Assembly: GCA_947253735.1 (NCBI GenBank)
Contig: CAMYAU010000082.1
Location: 1 to 6,568 of the forward strand
Direction: 5' to 3'
DNA from: an uncultured Varibaculum sp.
GTDB lineage: Bacteria; Actinomycetota; Actinomycetes; Actinomycetales; Actinomycetaceae
DNA: 6,568 bases
Numbering within the stretch: position 1 is the stretch's first letter; the number at the start of each line of letters is the position of its first letter. The translations under genes and the position numbers were made by a program. The notes below the pieces were generated by a model, which saw only the letters and a list, made by a program, of their open reading frames with translations, was not told the origin of the DNA and searched no databases. This document shows positions 1 through 6,054 of the stretch, piece by piece.

Positions 1-287
1 CGGCAGGAGGCTTTATGCAATCTGCCTCCGCTTCCAACCAAGCCCAAATGGCCGCTGAGCAACAAGCAAAGCAGCAGGCAGGAGCAGGCGCAGCCGCCTC
101 TTCCGATCCCTCTGTTAACGCCTGGAAATGCCAGTGCGGTGTCCAAAATACCGGCAAGTTTTGCGGAAATTGCGGCCAAGGACGACCGGCTGCCTCCACT
201 TCTGGGGGATTCTGTTCTAACTGCGGAAAACCCCTGCCGGATCCTAAACCAAAATTCTGTCCAGAATGCGGCAATCCAGTGGGGTAA
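1..287 (+). CDS. C-terminal end of a zinc-ribbon protein, probably SPFH-domain (YdjI-like); 5' partial
   Basis: The reading frame is open from the left edge (codons from base 3) to TAA at 285-287, so this is probably the 3' end of a longer gene. The visible part starts with a Gly/Met/Ala/Gln-rich linker (AGGFMQSASASNQ, then many Q and A), followed by two short zinc ribbons. The first has cysteine codons at 129, 135, 162 and 171 (CxC then CxxC, in the form WKCQCG...GKFCGNCG). The second has cysteines at 213, 222, 258 and 267 (CSNCG...CPECG). Such a low-complexity linker plus ribbon tail is typical of bacterial SPFH-domain proteins of the YdjI/'virion core protein' type, which assemble on the inner face of the membrane. 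The SPFH domain itself is not in the window, so the family call rests on the tail and on the two genes that follow. An ATG at 15 preceded by AGGAGG (5-10) could instead start a separate 90-aa protein, but the spacing is only 4 bases and the frame continues upstream. Confidence 0.75.
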   Translation, partial: AGGFMQSASASNQAQMAAEQQAKQQAGAGAAASSDPSVNAWKCQCGVQNTGKFCGNCGQGRPAASTSGGFCSNCGKPLPDPKPKFCPECGNPVG

Positions 288-391
288 ACCTGCTATACCT
301 GGGTTCTTAGTAGCTTCAAATCTGGCGCGCGAGGTCTACTTCCAAGAATCCAGCACTGGTTGACCGCGATTGTTGAGGAAGGAAACTAATC

Positions 392-1633
392 GTGAGTGAT
401 GTGCAATTAAAATGCCCGGCCTGCGGCGCGCCCATCAATTTTGATGTGCCCAGCGGAAAAATGAAGTGCAACTTTTGCGGCGCTATGTTTTCCGTGGAAG
501 AGGTAAATCAATTTAACGGGATTTCCGCCGCTAACCAGGAGCTTGACGCCGCTTACCAAGCTCAAAAGGCGGGCGCGCAACCCCCGCCCCCACCGGGATC
601 GCTACCTGCGGAACAAACAGATTCGTCTCTAGCGGTGCCGACAAATGGCGAGGGTGCATCCATGCCTCCCTCTGGCACTGCCACCCCCACCCCTCAAAAA
701 GGTTGGGCCGAGCCCCCTGCCACCTATATGGATGAGGCGACCGGGCAGCAAATGGCGCAATTTGAATGTGATTCTTGCGGAGGAGAAATCATCGGTTCCC
801 CCGATATGGTAAGCACCAAGTGCCCCTGGTGTAACAACAATTTTGTTGCTACTGGACAGCTGGTACGCACGCGGGTTCCTGATCGGATGATACCTTTCGG
901 GATGACCAAAGAGCAGGCGCTGGCTGCTTTCAAAAAAGAAGCATCACGTTTAAAGCTAACTCCCAACGCCTTCAAACATGCCAGTGTAGATGATATTCAA
1001 GGGGTCTACATCCCCTACTGGCTCTATGATGCCAGCGTTTACGGGACAGCCAACTTCGAGTGCGAGCATACTAGTAGCTGGTCAGATTCGGACTACACCT
1101 ACACCAAACATGATGTGTACCAGGTTTCACGCAGCGGCAATATCGCCTATCTGGATGTTCCGGTCTCCGGCACTTCCAAAGTAACCGCCGATCTTACCGA
1201 GTCGATAGAGCCTTTTGATTATTCCACTTCCGTAGCATTCTCACCGGCATATTTAACCGGTTTTATGACTAATAAATATGATGTGGAAGCCGAGGAAGCT
1301 AACCCGCGCGCCCTGGATAGGATGCGGCATTCTGCCGAGGACGTTTTAAGAGACTCGGTTACCGGCTATAACAGCGTAAAACTAACCGATTCTGCCTTTG
1401 AGCCTGCCTTTGGCGAGCTGGAATACGTGTTCTTGCCGGTGTGGCTTTTGAATGTGGGTTTCTCTGGCAAAAACTATAACTATGCTATGAACGGGCAAAC
1501 CGGAAAATTTGTGGGCACCTTTCCAGTTTCTAAAGCCAAATACTGGGGCGGATTAATAAGTATTGCTACTGCTTTGACCGCAGTCCTGGGATCAGTATTT
1601 ATCCCCTTTATCATGCCTTGGTTTTTCGATTAG
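392..1633 (+). CDS. Double zinc-ribbon protein with C-terminal membrane anchor (YdjG-like)
   Basis: This is a 413-aa protein starting at GTG 392. The purine-rich SD GAGGAAGGA at 375-383 ends 8 bases before that GTG. The N-terminus is a zinc ribbon (C8, C11, C26, C29; KCPACG...KCNFCG). A Pro/Gln/Ala/Thr-rich linker covers roughly residues 60-110. A second ribbon follows (C126, C129, C144, C147; ECDSCGG...KCPWCN). Residues about 160-375 form a soluble region rich in Tyr, Ser and Asp with sheet-like character. The last 30 residues (about 385-412) are one hydrophobic helix, so most of the protein should face the cytoplasm. The architecture resembles B. subtilis YdjG, reported to act with YdjH in recruiting the SPFH protein YdjI and PspA to the membrane. 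The flanking genes match that trio. It follows the upstream gene by 104 bases and is 9 bases before the TPM gene. It is often auto-annotated as 'TFIIB-type zinc ribbon' or a primosomal-protein-like ribbon; I see no helicase motifs and no sign of DNA-related function. Confidence 0.85.
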   Translation: MSDVQLKCPACGAPINFDVPSGKMKCNFCGAMFSVEEVNQFNGISAANQELDAAYQAQKAGAQPPPPPGSLPAEQTDSSLAVPTNGEGASMPPSGTATPTPQKGWAEPPATYMDEATGQQMAQFECDSCGGEIIGSPDMVSTKCPWCNNNFVATGQLVRTRVPDRMIPFGMTKEQALAAFKKEASRLKLTPNAFKHASVDDIQGVYIPYWLYDASVYGTANFECEHTSSWSDSDYTYTKHDVYQVSRSGNIAYLDVPVSGTSKVTADLTESIEPFDYSTSVAFSPAYLTGFMTNKYDVEAEEANPRALDRMRHSAEDVLRDSVTGYNSVKLTDSAFEPAFGELEYVFLPVWLLNVGFSGKNYNYAMNGQTGKFVGTFPVSKAKYWGGLISIATALTAVLGSVFIPFIMPWFFD

Positions 1634-1642
1634 GAGGATTCA

Positions 1643-2620
1643 ATGATGAGCATTTTCAAGAAACTCGCCTCCATCCTGGTCGCGACAACTGTGGGTATAT
1701 TCCCACTGATTGGTCTAAAGCTGACCAACGCCCAGGCACTTACCCCTACTCATACAGCGGCGATAGCCATTTCCGAACCCGCCGCCCTCACTGTACTGAC
1801 TACCGCCGGCGATAACTTGTCTGACATTACCAAGTTCCCGGATGATCAAGAAGTAAAGTTTCAAGGCGGTCAAAAGGACCTAAACTCGGCGGCTCCTTTT
1901 ATTCGTGATCACTCTGAAATTTTTAGTGCCGAAAAAATTCCTGCTTGGGAAAACCAGCTGCGGGCGCTAGCAAATAAATACGGAATAGCTCCCTACGTAG
2001 TAACGGTTAACGATTTCCATTTTTTGTCCCCCGAACAGTGGGGCGCAAACTATTACAACGCGAACAAACTCGGCCTGGATCCCCAGGCAGCCAACGGGGT
2101 AATCATGATTATTAATCCCTCTACCAGGGATTTATGGTTCTTAGGGCATGGCGAGGGGGAGGAAGCCCTCACCCCTTATGGGATTGACAGATTGTATGGC
2201 CACGTAAAAAAGCCTCTAGGTGACGACGACTGGGATGAGGGTATGGAGGTTTATCTGCAGCAAATCACTGATTACTTGGAGCAGTGGAAGGCCGGCACTC
2301 CCTACAGCGAAAGCCATCCAGTACCCTATCGGATGACGCTCGAGTCCACCCTTTGGGGGATGGCAGTGGCGCTAGGCTTAGGCAGCTTTGGCGGCTTTGG
2401 GGTGATGCGGATACTTGAACGCAAGCATCACACCGCCCAGAAACAAGCGGGGGCTTCCAGCTATATAGTTCCCGGTTCAAACCAGATTACTGGAGGTGAA
2501 GAAGCCTTTGTGAACTCCTATGTCACCCAGGTGGCACGGCCAAAGAAAAGCGATAGTTCTAGCAGCGGTACTTTCAGTTCTGGGGGCACGTCTTTCAGTT
2601 CCGGAGGCGGCAAATTTTAG
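1643..2620 (+). CDS. TPM-domain membrane protein with Ser/Gly-rich tail (YdjH/YgcG-like)
   Basis: This is a 325-aa protein. The SD AGGAGG at 1632-1637 overlaps the stop codon of the previous gene, implying translational coupling. Two tandem ATGs (1643, 1646) are possible starts, with 5- and 8-base spacing; the second is equally plausible. Residues 5-28 form a signal-peptide-like segment (KK followed by a hydrophobic stretch) with a possible A-Q-A cleavage site ending at residue 32. Residues about 85-215 fit a TPM domain (TPM_phosphatase family, Pfam PF04536): an N-terminal helix, YVVTV, then NGVIMII...RDLWFLGHGEGEEAL. A second hydrophobic segment lies at about 236-257. The last about 40 residues are Ser/Gly-rich and end SSGGGKF, as in YgcG-type proteins. 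The TPM domain should lie outside the membrane and the tail inside. TPM proteins elsewhere act in membrane-complex repair or as weak phosphatases; no enzymatic activity can be asserted here. In B. subtilis YdjH pairs with YdjG, which matches the gene before it. Confidence 0.85.
   Translation: MMSIFKKLASILVATTVGIFPLIGLKLTNAQALTPTHTAAIAISEPAALTVLTTAGDNLSDITKFPDDQEVKFQGGQKDLNSAAPFIRDHSEIFSAEKIPAWENQLRALANKYGIAPYVVTVNDFHFLSPEQWGANYYNANKLGLDPQAANGVIMIINPSTRDLWFLGHGEGEEALTPYGIDRLYGHVKKPLGDDDWDEGMEVYLQQITDYLEQWKAGTPYSESHPVPYRMTLESTLWGMAVALGLGSFGGFGVMRILERKHHTAQKQAGASSYIVPGSNQITGGEEAFVNSYVTQVARPKKSDSSSSGTFSSGGTSFSSGGGKF
2572..2608 (+). repeat. Short in-gene tandem repeat encoding FSSGG
   Basis: Two near-identical 16-base copies (TTTCAGTTCTGGGGGC at 2572-2587 and TTTCAGTTCCGGAGGC at 2593-2608, two mismatches) lie 21 bases apart. 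They encode FSSGG twice within the TPM protein's Ser/Gly-rich tail. The period is a multiple of three, so copy-number change would keep the frame. It is a coding microrepeat, with no sign of a mobile or regulatory role. Confidence 0.6.
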
Positions 2621-2701
2621 AACCTAGTGGGGCTGTAGGCAGGCTCGGATAATCCATTAAGCACTGTCCCCTGTAACATCCCCCAATAAAAATTCGAGTT
2701 T

Positions 2702-2710
2702 TGGTAAAAT
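2702..2710 (+). promoter_or_regulatory. Candidate extended -10 promoter for the signalling operon
   Basis: In the gap between the TPM gene and the response regulator, TGGTAAAAT reads as an extended -10 element: TG, one base, then TAAAAT, a 5-of-6 match to TATAAT. No convincing -35 box sits 16-18 bases upstream (the sequence there is CCCCAATA), which extended -10 promoters tolerate. Transcription would start near 2717 and give a leader of about 50 bases before the TTG start at 2769. The local sequence is AT-richer than the flanking genes. This is pattern reading only. Confidence 0.35.
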
Positions 2711-2753
2711 ATTTCTGACAAAGACAGTAACTCATCCAATGGCGGAGGGAGTT

Positions 2754-2760
2754 AGGGAGG
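2754..2760 (+). promoter_or_regulatory. Ribosome binding site that decides the response regulator start
   Basis: TAGGGAGG ends at 2760, exactly 8 bases before the TTG at 2769. The alternative ATG at 2739 has only GTAACTCATCCA in front of it, with no purine-rich element. The SD therefore favours TTG 2769, and the resulting N-terminus (MTRITIVEDQ) is the normal length before the acidic pair of a receiver domain. Confidence 0.7.
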
Positions 2761-2768
2761 ACGATCCA

Positions 2769-3407
2769 TTGACGCGGATCACTATTGTTGAGGATCAAAC
2801 TATTCTGCTGGATTCTTTAGCTGCTGCTATCGATACGGAAGCAGATTTTATGGTGGTCGATAAGCTCACCGATGCCGCCGATATTCACTCCTCCCAACGT
2901 TTACATCCGGCCGACCTGGTGCTAATGGATGTGGTCACCGCGAACTCTTCAGGATTGAAAGAATCTGCCAAGTTCAAAGCCGCGCACCCTAGCGTGAAGG
3001 TAGTAGTATTCACGGCGATGCCCGATGCCTCATTCGTTGAGGAAGCGCGCGCTGCTGGGGTCGACGCTTTTACCTATAAAAATATCTCGACTTCCGATCT
3101 ATTGGCTTTACTGCGCGCCACAGTAAGCGGAGAAAATAGTTTTCCCGACTCCCCTACTAGACCCAGTTTTGGGGCTAACCAGTTTAATGAGCGCGAGATG
3201 CAGGTGCTGCGACTGGTGTGCGCTGGGTATCCCCGTAAAGAAATCGCGAAGGAAATGTTCCTAAGCGAAAACACGATTAAGTCCTATATATCCCAGTTGC
3301 TGGCCAAAAGTGGCTTCACTTCGGTTGCGCGCCTAGCCCTATGGGCGGTATCTAACGGCTACATTGCTATCCAAGAAAACCGCTCCGATCCGAATTTCCC
3401 CACCTAA
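2769..3407 (+). CDS. NarL/LuxR-type response regulator
   Basis: This is a 212-aa cytoplasmic two-component response regulator, read from TTG 2769 (222 aa if ATG 2739 is used). The receiver domain (about 3-120) has the acidic pair E8-D9, phospho-acceptor D54 in VLMDVV, the switch threonine T82 in VVFTAM and the conserved lysine K104 in FTYKNIS, so phosphorylation competence is intact. A short linker leads to a C-terminal LuxR-type helix-turn-helix (about 139-202): FNEREMQVLRLVCAGYPRKE, then IAKEMFLSENTIKSYISQLL, the usual scaffold-recognition helix pair. Length and layout are standard for the NarL/FixJ family, so it should bind DNA as a dimer when phosphorylated. The downstream receptor gene starts 13 bases after its stop, so the two are probably co-transcribed. 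The partner kinase is most likely one of the two membrane proteins that follow. Targets are unknown; autoregulation or control of a nearby transporter would be ordinary for such systems. Confidence 0.93.
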   Translation: MTRITIVEDQTILLDSLAAAIDTEADFMVVDKLTDAADIHSSQRLHPADLVLMDVVTANSSGLKESAKFKAAHPSVKVVVFTAMPDASFVEEARAAGVDAFTYKNISTSDLLALLRATVSGENSFPDSPTRPSFGANQFNEREMQVLRLVCAGYPRKEIAKEMFLSENTIKSYISQLLAKSGFTSVARLALWAVSNGYIAIQENRSDPNFPT

Positions 3408-3420
3408 AATCAGGGTTCAT

Positions 3421-6054
3421 ATGGCTACTACCTCGAAGCTTCCTCCTAATCGCTTCCCCAGTTCCCCAGCCGTACAGTCGGTGAGGTCCACCTGGATCCA
3501 AGACTGGCTTTCTCATTTAGTGTTTGCATTGCTCTTGGGAGTGGCGGTACTTACCTTGATTTTTGTTCCCCTACGTACGGTTTCTTTCCAAACAAATAAT
3601 ACTTTGGCAGTTCCCAATGACTTCGATCCTCGTCTTAACCAGTTTTTTCAGTCTCAAGGTTTAAAGGTGGAATCCCACAGTGAGTGGTCATTATTGCGAC
3701 AACTCCGCTCTGGAGCGAACTTCGTAATCACCACGGAAACCACTGCAAACGCTGCTAAAGCTACCGAGCCGAACGCCTCTTTTATCCCCCTATATCCCAA
3801 ATCTGTAGTACTGGTGTCCCAAAATCCCCAGGTTAGCTCGGTTGATAATCTTCAGCACCTGCTTTCTGGTAAGGAAAAAGTTTATTTGGATCAAGGAGTA
3901 GGACGCCTGGAGCTGATGAGTGCTTTGGCGCTACGAACCACCTCGGGAAACGAGGGCGCGCAAACTTTCTCCTCCGGGCAAGACTCGGGGCTACTGCAGA
4001 AACTGAGATCTCGGGAACGCTTGGAAACCGGGTCATCTCCGCGAGAGCTACAGGATGCTCTAGCTCATGGTTATTTTTGCTTGACCACCGATAATCGTGC
4101 CGCCCGCGCTAGTTCCCCCAACCAGCAGCTACACTATGCCAAGTTCCCTACGGTGATGTTTATGGAAGGAGTCTGGTCACGCCACCCCGGGAATCCTAAA
4201 CATAACTACCGATTGTTAGCGCCCCCCACTAATCTCCTCAATCCCAATTCCTACCCTTCACTGTCAGCTTCTTTTCAAAAAAACATTAATGCGAGCCCGA
4301 TTGCTAACCTAGGACAGTTTAAGCAGTTCACCTGGGAACAAAGTCTGTCCAACGATACCTTAGGGGCCTCTTGGGAGTGGAAGAATACCAATGAGTCCTA
4401 CCAAATCGGAGCCTTCATCACACTGCTGTGCCTATTGAGTTTCTGGGCTGGCTGGCGCTTTTGGACGACTGTCTCCCCATATGTACGTCGCGCAGTGCTA
4501 ATCCAGGCAGGGATACTGAGCCTGTGGATTTTAGCCCGCATCATCAAGCACTCTCTGCCGGGAGTTTACGAGCGTTACGCCTGGTACTACTACTATGTTC
4601 CTATCTATTCGACCTTAACCATCCTATTTCTGGTGATCGCGCATTCTTCGCGCCGCCTACCACCGGCCTATCGCAGCCTGCGCACTTTTATAGTGACGCT
4701 GGGAGCGATCCTGATGCTGATGGTATTTACCAACGATTTACACCACCTGCTGCTGCGCTTTGGGCGGGGGGAATCAGGAGTGGACTATAAGTACGGTCCG
4801 GGCTACTACTTTTACTATCTTTCCGTGCTCGTACTATTCGTCGCCATACTTTATGTGGCACTGTGGAGTTTCAAAGGAAACCGCACCCGCCTACTAGCAG
4901 CATTAGGGGTACTTTTTGCTTTTGCGGTGACCTATTCCTTGGCATATACCTTCCGACTTCCCCTGGTTAGAGCTACCGAGAACGTGCAAATCTATTGCAT
5001 CTTTTTCTTATTAGCCTGGGAACTATTGTTCTTTATTGGGCTAATCCCCCAAAACCGGGGCTATACCCGTTTCTTCAAGAAATCTACCCTCCCCATGGAG
5101 ATCGTTGACCGCAACTGGGAACCCCGCTATGCCACCTCTACCCCCCTCTATCTGGATGAATCGGTTAAACGCCGCTTGCGGGAGGCTAACATCCCGGTCT
5201 TACTCACTGATACCTCCTCAGCCTTCCCCCGCACTCTCTACTGCCAAGCGCAGCCGATTAATGCCGGACATGTAATCTGGGAAACTGATATCAGCGCTGT
5301 GCAAGAGTTAGAGAAAACCTTAGCGGCCCTCAGGGAGCGAGAAGCACACCAAACTAAGGTACTTTCCTCCGAATATGAAGCCTTAAAACAAATGAAACAG
5401 CCCTCCCAGGCACCGTTACTTTACGATCGTCTCGATGTGCTGATGAATAATGCATTGAACCGAGTACAATCCAATAGCGCGCGGCTGGGCACTCACCTAG
5501 ATAACACTCAGCTTGCTGAACTTTTGCGCAGCATAAAAATGGATCTCGGCTATGCTAAACGCGCTGGTCTGCTCACTTTATCCTATTTTGAGAATGGAGA
5601 GGTTACGGTCAACGTCTTAACTACTTTGTTAAGCCAGTCCTGTACCGATTTTTCTTATAGCAACGCTCTAGCTGGCCTCCATGGTCCGACCAGTGGAACT
5701 ATCCGTTTAGAGGAAGCGCTATGGTGCTTGGAGGCCCTACATCGCGGCCTGGGGTGCGTGGTAAGCCTGTCCGATTTAGCGGTATTCATAAATCTGGAGG
5801 TCAGTTCCGGTAGTCAGCAGCTCAAAATGAACTGGATTATGGATATTCCCGCCGGCAAAATAGGTCTTTTGCAGCCACTTCTGGATTGGCCGCGAGGAAA
5901 AATTAAGCTCATTATGGAAGACGGAGTAGTTAACTTACAGATGCGTCTTAAAATCCCTGATGAGAACGAAAAATATTTAGCAGCACTTAACAAGGAGGCA
6001 CAGGAATTTTTTGAGGATGCCCCGGCTGGTACTAGTGGGGAGAACAGTCAGTGA
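3421..6054 (+). CDS. Membrane receptor: solute-binding-like domain + 7TM + degenerate histidine-kinase-like region
   Basis: This is an 877-aa protein. I chose ATG 3421, which has a weak AGGG SD at 3412-3415 and lies 13 bases after the response regulator stop. A TTG at 3364 would add 19 residues but overlaps that gene and lacks an SD. Domains in order: TM helix about 30-51; an extracytoplasmic region about 57-325 that reads like a type 2 solute-binding protein (ANFVITTET, IPLYPKSVVLVSQNP, DNLQHLLSGKEKVYLDQG, HGYFCLTTDNRAA); seven TM helices at about 329-348, 357-375, 389-408, 421-436, 462-482, 490-511 and 521-542, with TNDLHH at 437-442 after the fourth of these, as in the histidine kinase N-terminal 7TM family; a PAS-like segment about 559-625; a coiled coil about 622-665; and a terminal region. 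Where a kinase would carry its histidine box the sequence is LLYDRLDV (Y668, D669). I find no N, G1 or G2 boxes for ATP binding. It is probably a kinase-dead ligand receptor. Its stop overlaps the next start (GTGA). Confidence 0.85.
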   Translation: MATTSKLPPNRFPSSPAVQSVRSTWIQDWLSHLVFALLLGVAVLTLIFVPLRTVSFQTNNTLAVPNDFDPRLNQFFQSQGLKVESHSEWSLLRQLRSGANFVITTETTANAAKATEPNASFIPLYPKSVVLVSQNPQVSSVDNLQHLLSGKEKVYLDQGVGRLELMSALALRTTSGNEGAQTFSSGQDSGLLQKLRSRERLETGSSPRELQDALAHGYFCLTTDNRAARASSPNQQLHYAKFPTVMFMEGVWSRHPGNPKHNYRLLAPPTNLLNPNSYPSLSASFQKNINASPIANLGQFKQFTWEQSLSNDTLGASWEWKNTNESYQIGAFITLLCLLSFWAGWRFWTTVSPYVRRAVLIQAGILSLWILARIIKHSLPGVYERYAWYYYYVPIYSTLTILFLVIAHSSRRLPPAYRSLRTFIVTLGAILMLMVFTNDLHHLLLRFGRGESGVDYKYGPGYYFYYLSVLVLFVAILYVALWSFKGNRTRLLAALGVLFAFAVTYSLAYTFRLPLVRATENVQIYCIFFLLAWELLFFIGLIPQNRGYTRFFKKSTLPMEIVDRNWEPRYATSTPLYLDESVKRRLREANIPVLLTDTSSAFPRTLYCQAQPINAGHVIWETDISAVQELEKTLAALREREAHQTKVLSSEYEALKQMKQPSQAPLLYDRLDVLMNNALNRVQSNSARLGTHLDNTQLAELLRSIKMDLGYAKRAGLLTLSYFENGEVTVNVLTTLLSQSCTDFSYSNALAGLHGPTSGTIRLEEALWCLEALHRGLGCVVSLSDLAVFINLEVSSGSQQLKMNWIMDIPAGKIGLLQPLLDWPRGKIKLIMEDGVVNLQMRLKIPDENEKYLAALNKEAQEFFEDAPAGTSGENSQ

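Noticed and set aside
15..287. Independent 90-aa zinc-ribbon protein starting at ATG 15 with AGGAGG at 5-10
   Set aside because: The frame is open to the left edge (AGGF before the Met), the SD-like bases are Gly codons with only 4-base spacing, and Gly/Met linkers are normal before such ribbon tails. It cannot be fully excluded from this window.
350..359. CCAGCACTGG palindrome in the 104-base gap before the double-ribbon gene
   Set aside because: A four-base-pair stem with a two-base loop is too short for a terminator or convincing operator, and no T-run follows.
139..363. 74-aa open frame across the end of the first gene and the gap
   Set aside because: It overlaps the zinc-ribbon gene in another frame, has no SD, and its protein shows no recognisable features.
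724..975. Minus-strand 83-aa open frame inside the zinc-ribbon gene
   Set aside because: It is antisense to a well-supported gene and its composition reads as a shadow. The other minus-strand frames (2265-2480, 2595-2798, 3074-3274, 3833-4036) were set aside for the same reason.
2683..2704. CCAA...TTGG imperfect inverted repeat as an operator or terminator
   Set aside because: Only four outer base pairs match and the interior does not pair; there is no GC-rich stem or T-run, so it is within chance expectation.
2715..2720. CTGACA as a -35 box (5 of 6 to TTGACA)
   Set aside because: No -10-like sequence lies 16-18 bases downstream, where the sequence is CAATGGCG.
3364..3420. Upstream TTG start adding 19 residues to the receptor
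   Set aside because: It lies inside the response regulator gene with no SD; ATG 3421 after the stop has an AGGG element and leaves a normal N-terminus.
4428..4790. 120-aa plus-strand frame inside the 7TM region
   Set aside because: It lies fully within the receptor gene, whose frame encodes clear membrane helices; the alternative frame is a shadow.
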